Shown piece by piece: positions 8,948-18,172 of a stretch of DNA of 48,853 nucleotides. The position numbers and the translations under genes were made by a program. Within the stretch, counting starts at the first letter, position 1. Each line of letters starts with the position of its first letter. The notes under the pieces were generated by a model. The model did not search any database. It was given only the letters and a program-made list of their open reading frames with translations, and was not told the DNA's origin. The stretch spans positions 1 through 48,853 of the forward strand of contig JBLHMK010000004.1 of the NCBI GenBank assembly GCA_047621945.1, in the 5' to 3' direction. The stretch comes from JAFMKE01 sp047621945 (GTDB lineage: Bacteria; Bacteroidota; Bacteroidia; Chitinophagales; UBA8649).

Positions 8948-9730
8948 ATGGCAATTTCAAGTAAGACGAAAAAAATATTAGAGGACGCGTATCAAAGACA
9001 TCACAATAGTGATTTTATAAAAGATGACCCCCTTCAAATTCCCCATGAGTTTTCAAGCCCTCAAGACATTGAGATTATGGCTTTCTTTTCTTCTATTCTT
9101 GCTTGGGGGCAGCGAAAAACTATTATCAATAATTGTCGCAAATTGATATCTATTTTCAATGGTCAGCCTCATGATTTTATTCTATCTCATTCATCCGTAG
9201 ATTTAAAAAATCTGCTTGGATTTAAGCACCGTACATTTAACGATACAGACTTGCTATACTTTGTGGCTTTCCTTAAGCATCACTACAGTACCCACGAAAG
9301 TTTAGAAGATGCTTTTGTACAAGGTATGTCGCCAAACGATGAGGATGTTACTGGGGCATTGGTGGGATTTCATGATTATTTCACTTCTCTTGAATTCTTT
9401 CCTTCAAGAACAAGAAAACATATTGCTACACCAGCAAGAAACTCTGCATGCAAACGGCTTAATATGTTCTTGAGATGGATGGTTCGTGTTGATGACAAGG
9501 CAATCGATTTTGGATTATGGACACAGATAAAGCCCAGTCAATTACTCTGCCCTTTAGATGTTCATGTAGAGCGACAAGCTAGAGCATTGGGTCTTATCAA
9601 GCGAAAGCAACGAGATTTTAAAACGGTCATTGAATTGAGTAACAATTTGCGTAAAATAGACCCTATTGACCCTATACGTTTCGATTTTGCGCTATTCGGA
9701 ATGGGAATAGCATCTAAAGACCAGTTCTAA
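8948..9730 (+). CDS. TIGR02757 (DUF2400) family protein
   Basis: 260-residue cytosolic protein of unknown biochemical function, recognised by HNSDFIKDDPLQIPHEF near the start, DIEIMAFFSSILAWGQRKTII, and the C-terminal LCPLDVHVERQARALGL with DPIDPIRFDFALFGMG. The ATG at 8948 is preferred because the family starts near this MAISSKTKKILEDAY segment. The open frame extends upstream to 8822, but that part overlaps the divergent promoter region. The stop codon interlocks with that of the convergent TonB receptor (9727). The family's DNA-glycosylase-like HhH fold is only a general impression. Confidence 0.88.
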   Translation: MAISSKTKKILEDAYQRHHNSDFIKDDPLQIPHEFSSPQDIEIMAFFSSILAWGQRKTIINNCRKLISIFNGQPHDFILSHSSVDLKNLLGFKHRTFNDTDLLYFVAFLKHHYSTHESLEDAFVQGMSPNDEDVTGALVGFHDYFTSLEFFPSRTRKHIATPARNSACKRLNMFLRWMVRVDDKAIDFGLWTQIKPSQLLCPLDVHVERQARALGLIKRKQRDFKTVIELSNNLRKIDPIDPIRFDFALFGMGIASKDQF

Positions 9731-12255
9731 AAATCAACTTTAAACTTCAAGTTAACTCGACGTTGACTTAAATAATTGGGAACCGCATATTGCCCGAATG
9801 TTCCTGTTCGAGGATCTAGGCCATTGATCCAAACATAGGATACCGTGTTATTAATTCCAAATAGGTTAAACACTTCTAAAGAAAGCCAAATTTGCTTCAT
9901 TCCGCCAAAGAATTTTTTGGGGACTTTACCCTTCTCTTTCTTCTTTTCTAGATCAAACAACAAGGCAGAAAAACCGATATCAAAACGTTTGTATGAAGGT
10001 ATTCTAAAGGTGTCTCTAAATCGTTGATTGTCTGGAGGCCCGAAAGGCAATCCACTGGCAAACATCAGGCCCATGTGTACTTTCAAGTATGGGAACTTTG
10101 GAATATAATCTTGGAAAAATACGGCAAAACTCACCCGCTGATCTGTTGGTCGGGGAATGAATCCAGGAAACACACTGGAAGAACTTAAAGTGTCTAAAGA
10201 TTGACTTATTACTTGGCCGTTAGCATCCACTTTTTCTTTACGCACATCATACTCCGTGTAGAAATCATCTCGTACATCTTCTTGGCCGCTCATGATAGAT
10301 ACACTAACCCAACTTTCAGCTCCTTTGGCCAACTCTCCGTTCAAACGCAAATCTAAGCCAGCCACATACCCTTTAGAATTGTTTTTACCAAAATAGCGAA
10401 TCAACACATTATCAAACTCGTAGGGAACTCCATCCCACATATACTTATAATACGCTTCGCTTACAAACTTAAAGGGGCGATCCCAAGCTTTGAAAGCATA
10501 ATTAAACCCTAGCACTAAATGTGTAGATTTTTGTGCCTTTAAGTTTAAGTTGATTTCACCATCCAAATTTCGCATTTCCCGATAGAAAGGAGGCTGCATG
10601 TACAATCCTGCTGCGGCTGTAATGATAAAATCCTTCTTCGTTTTTGGTCTAAAAGAAAGCTGTGTTCGTGGAGAGAATACCCATTCTTTATTTACATCCC
10701 AATATTGAAAACGAACGCCGTAATTCAAGCTCACCCTAGCGCTATCCCCTAGCTTCCATGTATCTTGAATATACCCACTATATCTGTTACTACTTAGTGT
10801 AAATGGCTCTGGTTTGAGTACATCATATATTTCTACTGAGGTGCCGCTATAAGGAAGTGAATAACCCGAAGAATCTCTTCGTTCCCATTCACTCAATTTA
10901 TCATCAATAATTTCCTTCTTATAAGTAAAGCCAAATTTTAAGTCGTGCTTTTTCTTGACATACTCTCCTTTGAATGCCGACTGGAAAATTTTAGTGTCAA
11001 GCACATTTCTAGCCCAATCGTGAAAAGTGCCCGATCCTAATTCTTGTTTTACTTCGCCTAAACTTTCATTTCCTGGATCAGTCTCCACTTCGCCAAGAAA
11101 GTAATCACCTATGATATCAAACTTCTCATTCTCACTCATGATGTAAACTCCTGTGAGATACTTTAATTTAAGGTGGTCGTTGACCTGATGAACCATGCTC
11201 AAGCCGTTCATTAGGGATTGATACTGATCATCTTCTTCACCTTCATAAAAAACAGTAAAGCGGCTTTGGAAATTAACTAAGCCAAAATCAGTAGTTCTGT
11301 CTTCAGGAATAAATGAAAACCGATTTCTGGCATAATTTACTAAGTATTCAAAATGAATTCTTTCATTCACTTGATAAGTAAAGAAGCCTTGCAAATCAAT
11401 AAATGAGGGTAAGTATTGGCCCTTGATATCCTGTGAGCCCAAAATTATCCTACTGTTCTTATATCGAAATCCCGTAGAATAGGTAAACTGCTTAGACTTG
11501 TTTGTCCCTTCTAAATGAACATTTGCTCCGAGTAAGCTTGCTTCCACTGAGCCACCAAATTCTTCTGGACGACGATAAGCAACGGCCAAAACTGAGGCCA
11601 TTTTGTCTCCATATTTGGCTTGAAACCCCCCAGAGGAAAAGGTTAGTTTATCCGTCATGTCTGGGTTAACGAAACTCAAGCCCTCTTGCTGACCAGACCG
11701 GATTAAAAATGGTCGATACACTTCAAAATCGTTCACATAGACAAGGTTCTCGTCAAAGTTCCCGCCTCGTACGGAATAAGATGAGCTCAGCTCATTATTC
11801 TTTTGAACGCCTAATTGGGTAACCAGGAAAGTTTCTACCCCACCACCTACATTAGGAAGCACTGCTACATCTTTAGTTTCAATAACTCCAGTACTTACTT
11901 CTTTTCTATCTTTATGTTGCTCACCGATTACGGTGATATTAATTTCTTTGATCCGAACATTAATCGTTCTATTGAGAACCTCTCCCTCTACAAGTTTAAC
12001 TAAAAAGCTAAGCTCTTCGTAATTCAATCCTTGGATACTGATAGTTATTTTTTTGTTTGCGGGAATCTCTAAAGAATAAAATCCTTTAGCATCTGTGAGT
12101 GCCCCTTTATTAAATTCCATAGAAACCACATTAACAAAAGCTGCTGGACTTCCTAGGTTATCAATTATTACTCCTTCAATAACACCCGTTTGACCATAGG
12201 CGAAGGCTTGTGTAAGTACAAGCAGAAGTAAGACTGAGATATGGCGAAAAATCAT
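9727..12255 (-). CDS. TonB-dependent receptor with carboxypeptidase-regulatory-like domain
   Basis: 842-residue outer-membrane receptor. The signal peptide ends at about residue 22 (FAYG). A CarboxypepD_reg-like beta domain spans about 23-105 (GVIEGVIIDNLGSPAAFVNV...). The plug domain follows (LPNVGGGVETFLV...YSVRGGNFDENLVYVNDFEV), and the rest is a beta-barrel with many amphipathic strands. No SusD-like partner lies beside it, so a role in polysaccharide uptake is not supported; the ligand is unknown. It lies 40 bases downstream of rpe in the same direction. Its stop codon shares two bases with the stop of the opposite-strand TIGR02757 gene. Confidence 0.9.
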   Translation of the reverse strand: MIFRHISVLLLLVLTQAFAYGQTGVIEGVIIDNLGSPAAFVNVVSMEFNKGALTDAKGFYSLEIPANKKITISIQGLNYEELSFLVKLVEGEVLNRTINVRIKEINITVIGEQHKDRKEVSTGVIETKDVAVLPNVGGGVETFLVTQLGVQKNNELSSSYSVRGGNFDENLVYVNDFEVYRPFLIRSGQQEGLSFVNPDMTDKLTFSSGGFQAKYGDKMASVLAVAYRRPEEFGGSVEASLLGANVHLEGTNKSKQFTYSTGFRYKNSRIILGSQDIKGQYLPSFIDLQGFFTYQVNERIHFEYLVNYARNRFSFIPEDRTTDFGLVNFQSRFTVFYEGEEDDQYQSLMNGLSMVHQVNDHLKLKYLTGVYIMSENEKFDIIGDYFLGEVETDPGNESLGEVKQELGSGTFHDWARNVLDTKIFQSAFKGEYVKKKHDLKFGFTYKKEIIDDKLSEWERRDSSGYSLPYSGTSVEIYDVLKPEPFTLSSNRYSGYIQDTWKLGDSARVSLNYGVRFQYWDVNKEWVFSPRTQLSFRPKTKKDFIITAAAGLYMQPPFYREMRNLDGEINLNLKAQKSTHLVLGFNYAFKAWDRPFKFVSEAYYKYMWDGVPYEFDNVLIRYFGKNNSKGYVAGLDLRLNGELAKGAESWVSVSIMSGQEDVRDDFYTEYDVRKEKVDANGQVISQSLDTLSSSSVFPGFIPRPTDQRVSFAVFFQDYIPKFPYLKVHMGLMFASGLPFGPPDNQRFRDTFRIPSYKRFDIGFSALLFDLEKKKEKGKVPKKFFGGMKQIWLSLEVFNLFGINNTVSYVWINGLDPRTGTFGQYAVPNYLSQRRVNLKFKVDF

Positions 12256-12295
12256 TGTAACTCTAACGTAGATTGATTAAGTATAGTATGGATTC

Positions 12296-12946
12296 TTAGG
12301 CATTTACCAATTGAGTAATATACTCCTTAGGGTTGGCAGCTTTAAAGACTGCACTTCCCGCAACGAGGACATCCGCACCTGCAGCTTTCAAAGCCACGCA
12401 GTTCTCTACATTAACACCACCGTCAATTTGAATAAGTGTATTAGTTTTAGCTGCTTTGATTAAGGCTTTCGCTTCCGCTACTTTGCTAACCGTTTCAGGA
12501 ATAAATTTTTGACCTCCGAAACCTGGGTTGACCGACATTATTAGAAGGGTGTCTATTAAATGTAAGAGATCTTTCACTACACTTACAGGCGTATGGGGAT
12601 TTAGGACAATTCCCGCTTTGGCACCTGCTTCTCTTATTTGCTGAAGCAAACTATGAACGTGAAGGTTTCCTTCATAATGCACAGAGATTCCATCTGCACC
12701 TTTAGCAGCGAATTCTTTAATGTATTTTTCAGGATTGACAATCATTAAATGAACGTCAATAAATTTTGTGGTATGTCTTTTAACCGCTTGTAATAAGGGG
12801 AATCCGAAAGAGATATTGGGAACGAACACGCCATCCATTACATCAAAGTGCAACCAATCTGCATCTGATGAATTAATCAATTCAATGTCCTTTTGTAAGT
12901 TGGCAAAATCTGCCGCTAAAATTGATGGGGCAATTATTGTAGTCAT
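12296..12946 (-). CDS. rpe: Ribulose-phosphate 3-epimerase
   Basis: 216-residue TIM-barrel enzyme that interconverts ribulose-5-phosphate and xylulose-5-phosphate in the pentose phosphate pathway. Visible signatures are APSILAADFANL, the metal and catalytic HFDVMDG, FIDVHLMI, MSVNPGFGGQKF, and the phosphate-binding end IQIDGGVN ... ADVLVAGSAVF. The length is typical. The likely promoter overlaps the terminator of the upstream gene (12970-12977). Confidence 0.96.
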   Translation of the reverse strand: MTTIIAPSILAADFANLQKDIELINSSDADWLHFDVMDGVFVPNISFGFPLLQAVKRHTTKFIDVHLMIVNPEKYIKEFAAKGADGISVHYEGNLHVHSLLQQIREAGAKAGIVLNPHTPVSVVKDLLHLIDTLLIMSVNPGFGGQKFIPETVSKVAEAKALIKAAKTNTLIQIDGGVNVENCVALKAAGADVLVAGSAVFKAANPKEYITQLVNA

Positions 12947-12969
12947 AGTATTTGAGATGTTTCTAAAAA

Positions 12970-12977
12970 CAAAAATA
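12970..12977 (-). promoter_or_regulatory. Candidate -7 box for rpe, inside a terminator
   Basis: The minus strand reads TATTTTTG at 24 bases upstream of the rpe ATG. Seven of its eight bases are the 3' end and U-tract of the hairpin at 12971-13008. No clear -33 box is visible. Confidence 0.35.
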
Positions 12978-13008
12978 CGGCATGCTAACTACTTCATGCC
13001 GTATTTTT
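12971..13008 (-). terminator. Rho-independent terminator after the hypothetical gene at 13034
   Basis: A 14-base stem, AAAAATACGGCATG at 12971-12984, pairs perfectly with 12995-13008 across a ten-base loop. On the minus strand the stem is followed by a T-rich stretch. It sits 26 bases beyond the stop of the upstream gene, as expected for a strong terminator, and is nearly symmetric so could work both ways. Confidence 0.8.
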
Positions 13009-13033
13009 CAAACTAACTAACTAAAACTTAAAA

Positions 13034-13456
13034 CTAATTGTAACAATAAGTTTTTTCTAGGGACGCAAACTCCAGACCAACCATATCATTATCGCAAACC
13101 TTTCCTACTAGTTCAGCTATTAGGTCGGCCTCTGCGATAGCCTTAATAAGAGTCAATTCAATTCGTCTTCTAGCGAAAACTCTGAAGTTGTCCTCTTCTA
13201 CTGCATCAATAGCAGCAGTGTTTAATGCCAGCACTCCGTAGCTGAGCAATTCTTTTCTACTTAAATATGAATCACTTTTAGTAGCAATGCACATGTCAAT
13301 CAAATCTTCATTGGATTTTGCCAAATCCATTCTTTCTTCCAAACTATCGAAGTTTTCATCCACTCTTATTGAGCTTTTCGTATTCCTGTTAATAATTGTG
13401 TTGTATTGTGTTTCTTCGATTTCCGAAAAAATTGCGTCGTAATTTGTAAAATCCAT
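13034..13456 (-). CDS. Hypothetical protein (140 aa), unknown
   Basis: I recognise no family. The ATG at 13454-13456 opens MDFTNYDAIFSEIEE; a GTG nine codons upstream (13483) is possible but less likely. The protein is acidic, has no signal peptide or membrane segment, and is mostly helical by appearance (LEERMDLAKSNEDLIDM, RRRIELTLIKAIAEADLIAELVGKV). It ends with two cysteine-containing stretches (VCDND, KTYCYN). It lies between the terminator of pnp upstream and its own perfect hairpin downstream, so it is a single-gene unit. Confidence 0.7.
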   Translation of the reverse strand: MDFTNYDAIFSEIEETQYNTIINRNTKSSIRVDENFDSLEERMDLAKSNEDLIDMCIATKSDSYLSRKELLSYGVLALNTAAIDAVEEDNFRVFARRRIELTLIKAIAEADLIAELVGKVCDNDMVGLEFASLEKTYCYN

Positions 13457-13524
13457 TAATGTAAGTTTTGTCGTTATTACCACTATTTACGAGGTAGTTA
13501 AGAATAAGTTTCATTTGGCATCAT

Positions 13525-13560
13525 AAAAAAAGCCGTTCTATCTATAAAACGGCTTTTTTA
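13525..13560 (-). terminator. Terminator of pnp
   Basis: The arm AAAAAAAGCCGTT starting at 13525 pairs with AACGGCTTTTTT near 13548-13560 across a loop of about eleven bases. It lies 24 bases past the pnp stop. A-run and T-run flank both sides, so it could also terminate in the other direction. Confidence 0.8.
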
Positions 13561-13583
13561 ATCAAATGGTTGCTTTTGGATAC

Positions 13584-15692
13584 TTAATCTCTTGGCAATA
13601 AGGCTTTTCTAGAGAGAACAAACTTTTGTTTCTTATCATCAAACTTGACAATCTTCACTTTCATTTCATCTCCTTCTTTCAATCCAGCATCTTCAATTGT
13701 CTCAATTCTAGCATGAGAGATTTCAGAAATATGCACTAAAGCTTGTTTTCCAGGAAGGAATTCAACAAACACACCGAAGTCTTTAATACTCTTCACAACA
13801 GCGTCGTAAGTTTCACCAACTTCTGGCTTAGTAGTTATCCCTTTAACCTTAGCTAAAGCGATATCAATAGATTCTTGATCAGGACCGTAGATTTGAACAA
13901 TTCCTTCATCACCATCTTCAGATACACTTAAAGTAGCACCTGACTCTGCTTGAATTTCTTGAATGATTTTTCCACCGGGTCCGATTACAGCTCCAATAGT
14001 ATCACCAGGAATTCTTACATTGATAATTTGTGGTGTATGTGGTTTTAAAGTTGAATTAGGCGCAGATAAAGTCTTAGCCATTTCACCTAAGATATGTAAT
14101 CTACCATCTCTCGCTTGATTTAGAGCTTGCTCCATAATCTCGTGAGAAAGACCGTCAATTTTAATATCCATTTGAACAGCAGTAATTCCTTTCTCTGTTC
14201 CTGTTACTTTGAAATCCATATCTCCTAAATGATCTTCATCACCTAAGATATCAGAAAGCACAGCGAAATTTTCTCCGTCAGTAATTAATCCCATTGCAAT
14301 TCCAGAAACTGGACGGGTTATTTGTACTCCAGCATCCATTAATGATAAACTAGCAGCACAAACTGTTGCCATTGAAGACGAACCGTTTGATTCTAGAATA
14401 TCAGATACTATACGTATAGTATAAGCATTTTCTGCTGGCAGCATTCCTTTAATCGCTCTATGCGCTAAATTTCCGTGTCCAACTTCTCTTCTACTTGTTC
14501 CTCTTGGTATTCTTGCTTCTCCAGTTGAAAAACTTGGAAAGTTATAATGCAACATAAAACCATTCGTACCACTAAAGAAAGCACCGTCAACTAATTGCTC
14601 GTCTTTCTTAGATCCTAAAGTAACTGTAGTTAAAGATTGAGTTTCCCCTCTTGTGAATACTGCTGAACCGTGAGTTGTTGGTAGATAATCTACTTCACTC
14701 CAGATAGGACGAATCTCATCCATCTTTCTTCCATCCAAACGAATTCTGTTGGTTAGCATTGATTCTCTAACACCTGCTTTTTGAGCTGCTTTAAAGTATT
14801 GATTGATTAAGAATTTGTTGTCACTAGCTTCCTCTTCAGAAATAGTTGCTAAAAACCCTTCTTTAACTTCACCAAACAATCTACTTCTTTCAGCTTTGTT
14901 AGCCAAACCTTTTGCAGCAATAGCTTTACATTTATCAAAAGCAAAAGAATGAATTGCTTTTTCTAAATCAGCATCACTACTCTCGTGATTATATTCTCTT
15001 TGTGTTCTGCCAACTGCAGAAGCCAATTCTTCTTGAACTGCACACAACTTTTTAATTTCGTCATGACCCATTTTAATTGCTTCAAGCATTTCTGCTTCAC
15101 TAGCCTCTGACATCTCACCTTCCACCATTACGATATTTTCTTTGGTAGCGGCAATCATCATATCAATATCCGCAGTTTCTAACTCCGTATTAGTTGGGTT
15201 AACTACGAACTGACCATCAATTCTTGCAACTCTTGCTTCAGCAATTGGCTCTAAAAATGGAATATCTGAAACTTGGATAGCAGCAGATGCAGCTAAACAA
15301 GCCAAAGCATCTGGCATGGTATCTCCATCACTAGATATTAATCTAAGTGTTACGATACAACTTGCATGAAAGTCAGCTGGGAATAAAGGTCTTAAAGCTC
15401 TATCTACCAAACGGCAAATTAAAACTTCATGATCTGAAGGTCTTGCTTCTCTTCTTAAAAATCCTCCAGGGATGTTTCCCGTTGAAGAAAAGTTTTCTTT
15501 GTAATCTACCATTAAAGGCATGAAATCCATGTCTTCTCTAGCGTCTTTATCAGCAACAACTGCTGCTAAAATCATGGTGTTTCCTTGTTTAACGACAACT
15601 GAACCGTCAGCTTGTTTTGCTAATTTTCCGGTTTCTATATCTATAGTTTTGCCATTACTTAAAGTAACGGACTTAGTAATTCCTAATTGCAT
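13584..15692 (-). CDS. pnp: Polyribonucleotide nucleotidyltransferase (PNPase)
   Basis: 702-residue 3'-5' phosphorolytic RNase and RNA polymerase of the degradosome. The order is RNase PH domain 1 (with GNTMILAAVVADKDAR), a helical linker, RNase PH domain 2 (FTRGETQSLTTVTLGS, MATVCAASLSLMDAG), a KH domain with IGPGGKIIQEI at about 570, and an S1 domain (YDAVVKSIKDFGVFVEF) ending VLSRKALL. The length is usual. It follows rpsO in the conserved rpsO-pnp order, separated by 66 bases holding a hairpin. Confidence 0.97.
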   Translation of the reverse strand: MQLGITKSVTLSNGKTIDIETGKLAKQADGSVVVKQGNTMILAAVVADKDAREDMDFMPLMVDYKENFSSTGNIPGGFLRREARPSDHEVLICRLVDRALRPLFPADFHASCIVTLRLISSDGDTMPDALACLAASAAIQVSDIPFLEPIAEARVARIDGQFVVNPTNTELETADIDMMIAATKENIVMVEGEMSEASEAEMLEAIKMGHDEIKKLCAVQEELASAVGRTQREYNHESSDADLEKAIHSFAFDKCKAIAAKGLANKAERSRLFGEVKEGFLATISEEEASDNKFLINQYFKAAQKAGVRESMLTNRIRLDGRKMDEIRPIWSEVDYLPTTHGSAVFTRGETQSLTTVTLGSKKDEQLVDGAFFSGTNGFMLHYNFPSFSTGEARIPRGTSRREVGHGNLAHRAIKGMLPAENAYTIRIVSDILESNGSSSMATVCAASLSLMDAGVQITRPVSGIAMGLITDGENFAVLSDILGDEDHLGDMDFKVTGTEKGITAVQMDIKIDGLSHEIMEQALNQARDGRLHILGEMAKTLSAPNSTLKPHTPQIINVRIPGDTIGAVIGPGGKIIQEIQAESGATLSVSEDGDEGIVQIYGPDQESIDIALAKVKGITTKPEVGETYDAVVKSIKDFGVFVEFLPGKQALVHISEISHARIETIEDAGLKEGDEMKVKIVKFDDKKQKFVLSRKALLPRD

Positions 15693-15714
15693 AAATGTAT
15701 TTTATAAAAATAAA

Positions 15715-15743
15715 AGATGCCACTCAAGGTTTGGGTGGCATCT
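15715..15743 (-). terminator. rpsO-pnp intergenic hairpin (terminator or attenuator)
   Basis: AGATGCCAC at 15715-15723 pairs exactly with GTGGCATCT at 15735-15743 across an eleven-base loop. On the minus strand the stem runs into TTTATTTTTATAAAAT just before the pnp ATG at 15692. It terminates part of the rpsO transcript or acts as a pnp leader structure. By analogy, enteric rpsO-pnp has an intergenic terminator and an RNase III hairpin that controls pnp. Confidence 0.65.
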
Positions 15744-15758
15744 ATAAATGTTGATTTA

Positions 15759-16031
15759 CTATCTTCTGATTCCAAGAGTTTTGATTAACTCTCTGTATTT
15801 CAAAATATCTTTCTTAGCAAGATAGGATAGTAATTTTCTTCTCTTACCTACCATTTTGGTAAGTTGTTTTGTATTTGAGAAGTCTTTTCTATTTTTCTTA
15901 ACATGCTCTGTTAAGTGCAAGATTCGCTCAGTATATAGAGCAACTTGACCTTCTACTGATCCCGTGTTTTCAGCAGCTCCGCCGAATTCTTTGAAGATCT
16001 CTTGTTTTCTTTTTGATGTAACTTTTTCCAT
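15759..16031 (-). CDS. rpsO: 30S ribosomal protein S15
   Basis: 90-residue primary 16S rRNA-binding protein of the small-subunit platform. The classical motifs are visible: TGSVEGQVALYTERILHLTEHVK and the basic end VGKRRKLLSYLAKKDILKYRELIKTLGIRR. Length is normal. It has an exact TAnnTTTG promoter box 34 bases upstream and is followed by pnp. Confidence 0.97.
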   Translation of the reverse strand: MEKVTSKRKQEIFKEFGGAAENTGSVEGQVALYTERILHLTEHVKKNRKDFSNTKQLTKMVGKRRKLLSYLAKKDILKYRELIKTLGIRR

Positions 16032-16064
16032 AAATCTTATTTTCTACGTCTTTTTTATCGCCTG

Positions 16065-16072
16065 CAAAGGTA
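16065..16072 (-). promoter_or_regulatory. -7 box for rpsO
   Basis: The minus strand reads TACCTTTG, an exact Bacteroidota TAnnTTTG box, 34 bases upstream of the rpsO ATG. A T-rich stretch lies near the -33 position but shows no perfect TTTG. Confidence 0.55.
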
Positions 16073-16171
16073 AGAAATTAATTCTAAAACACTACTATAT
16101 ATATAGGCAAGAAATTAATGAAATCAAGGCTTGGAAAGATTTCGCTTTTTCAGAAAAAACGATGAATCAAA

Positions 16172-17026
16172 TTATACCTTCAACAATTGTAGCGCGTCGA
16201 CTATTTTTTCTTTTAAATCCTTTCGCTCAACTATAAAATCAAGGAAGCCTCTTTCCATCAAATATTCAGATCGTTGGAAGCCTTCTGGCAGCTCCTTCAA
16301 ATTCATGGTTTCCATGATTACCCTCGGACCCGCAAATGCGATTAAAGCCTTAGGCTCGGCAATGTTTAAATCGCCCAACATAGAAAACGAAGCAGTTACT
16401 CCGCCCGTAGTGGGGTCTGTTAACAAAGAAATATAAGGAAGCTGTGCGTCAGCCAATTGAGTTAATTTCGCAGAAGTTTTAATCATTTGCATCAGGCTAA
16501 TTCCCGACTCCATCATTCTAGCTCCACCAGACTTACTTATAATAACAAGTGGACATTTATTCTCTATACAGTAATCTATAGATCGGGCAATTTTTTCACC
16601 AACCACCGCGCCCATTGACCCGCCAATATAAGCAAAGTTCATAGCCGCAATAACCACTTTAGTACCACCCATTTTACCTGTAGCTACATCCATAGCTTCT
16701 GTGGCTTCAGATTTTTCTTCCGCTTCAATAATTCGTTGGGAATAAGGTTTCAAGTCCACAAACTCCAAGCTGTCTACAGGAAATAAGTTATCAAAAAGAA
16801 GTTTTGGTCTAGAGTTCTCATCAAAGAACAAGTCAAAATACTCCCTTGGACCAATGCGCTCATGAAAATTACATGAAGAGCAAACCCCCAGATTCTCCTT
16901 GTGCTCAACTTGGGCAATAGTCGCCTTACAGCTTGGGCATAGAAACCACAAACCTTCTGGCATTTCTTTTTTCTCCTGAGCCGAAGTACGAATACCTGTT
17001 GTTATTCTCTTAAACCAATTTGACAT
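16172..17026 (-). CDS. accD: Acetyl-CoA carboxylase carboxyltransferase subunit beta
   Basis: 284-residue subunit that, with AccA, moves the carboxyl group from biotin to acetyl-CoA, the first step of fatty acid synthesis. An N-terminal four-cysteine zinc finger (CPSCK ... CSSCN) is followed by the crotonase-like carboxyltransferase fold with MGGTKVVIAAMNFAYIGGSMG and KSGGARMMESG, then TDPTTGGVTASF. Length and order match the family. It lies 54 bases downstream of the aldolase gene in the same direction. The 140 bases from its 3' end to rpsO hold the rpsO promoter. Confidence 0.96.
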   Translation of the reverse strand: MSNWFKRITTGIRTSAQEKKEMPEGLWFLCPSCKATIAQVEHKENLGVCSSCNFHERIGPREYFDLFFDENSRPKLLFDNLFPVDSLEFVDLKPYSQRIIEAEEKSEATEAMDVATGKMGGTKVVIAAMNFAYIGGSMGAVVGEKIARSIDYCIENKCPLVIISKSGGARMMESGISLMQMIKTSAKLTQLADAQLPYISLLTDPTTGGVTASFSMLGDLNIAEPKALIAFAGPRVIMETMNLKELPEGFQRSEYLMERGFLDFIVERKDLKEKIVDALQLLKV

Positions 17027-17080
17027 GATTCTATTTTTTCTATTACAGCTAAGCGCTGCAAAGTCTGAGGGATTATGTTT

Positions 17081-18142
17081 TTATGCTATAGTAATATCTT
17101 TATTTAAATAGACATCCTGTACTGAATTTAGCATTTTAATACCAGTTTTCAAATCTTTTTGAAATGCTTTTCTTCCTAAAATCAAGCCCGTACCACCTGC
17201 ACGCTTATTGATAATAGCTGTTTCAATTGCATCTCCATAGTCAGAATCTCCTCCTGATGCACCACCAGAATTAATCAAGCCAACTCGACCCATATAGCAA
17301 TTTGCTAATTGGTATCTACACAAATCAATGGGGTGGTCTGAAGATAACTCTGAATACATTTTTGGATGTGATTTAGCAAAATCAATAGCTGTAAAGCCAC
17401 CGTTATTCTCTGGCAATTTTTGCTTAATGATATCTGCTTGAATAGTAACTCCAATATGATTGGCTTGAGAAGTAATGTCCGTAGCTACATGATAATCGAT
17501 ACCATCTTTCTTAAACCCATTATTTCTTGTGTAGCACCATAGGATTGTTGCCATTCCCAATTCGTGCGCATATTCAAATGCTTCAGCAATTTCAACAATT
17601 TGTCTTCTTGAATCTTCACTTCCAAAATAGATGGTTGCACCAATAGCTGTTGCGCCCATATTCCAAGCATCCTTAATCGTACCAAACATCACTTGCTGAT
17701 AAGAATTTGGGTAAGTTAAAAGCTCATTATGGTTTACTTTAACTACAAAAGGAATTTTATGGGCATACTTTCTACTTACTGAAGCTAACACTCCGAAAGT
17801 AGAAGCCACTGCGTTACATCCGCCTTCCATTGCCAACTTTACAATGTTTTCTGGATCAAAATAATCAGGATTTGGAGCAAAAGATGCGCCTGCAGTATGT
17901 TCTATTCCTTGATCTACAGGTAGGATTGAAACATATCCTGTTCCAGCTAAACGACCATTATTATGTAAGGCCGCCAAGCTTCCTAAAACTTGATTGCTTC
18001 TGTTACTATCTTTCCATATATCGTCTATAAACGTTCCACTTGGCAAATGAAGTCTATCCTTACTTATCGCAGGACTGCTAAAATCTAAAACATGTTTAGC
18101 TCTTTCTTCCCCTAAGGTCTTAATTATATCTTGCGTATTCAT
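17081..18142 (-). CDS. fbaB: Class I fructose-bisphosphate aldolase
   Basis: 353-residue aldolase that cleaves fructose-1,6-bisphosphate to two triose phosphates by Schiff-base chemistry. It is of the FbaB/DhnA type, shown by SILPVDQGIEHTAGASF, PFVVKVNHNELL, GATAIGATIYFGSED and the phosphate-binding end INSGGASGGDSDYGDA ... GTGLILGRKAFQ. I do not assign the catalytic lysine with certainty. It is followed by accD. Confidence 0.9.
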   Translation of the reverse strand: MNTQDIIKTLGEERAKHVLDFSSPAISKDRLHLPSGTFIDDIWKDSNRSNQVLGSLAALHNNGRLAGTGYVSILPVDQGIEHTAGASFAPNPDYFDPENIVKLAMEGGCNAVASTFGVLASVSRKYAHKIPFVVKVNHNELLTYPNSYQQVMFGTIKDAWNMGATAIGATIYFGSEDSRRQIVEIAEAFEYAHELGMATILWCYTRNNGFKKDGIDYHVATDITSQANHIGVTIQADIIKQKLPENNGGFTAIDFAKSHPKMYSELSSDHPIDLCRYQLANCYMGRVGLINSGGASGGDSDYGDAIETAIINKRAGGTGLILGRKAFQKDLKTGIKMLNSVQDVYLNKDITIA

Positions 18143-18164
18143 GGTTTTACTTTAATTGGAGGGC

Positions 18165-18172
18165 AAAAATAA
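18165..18172 (-). promoter_or_regulatory. Candidate -7 box for the aldolase gene
   Basis: The minus strand reads TATTTTTG 23 bases upstream of the aldolase ATG at 18142. It matches TAnnTTTG; the -33 box is not clear. Confidence 0.4.
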
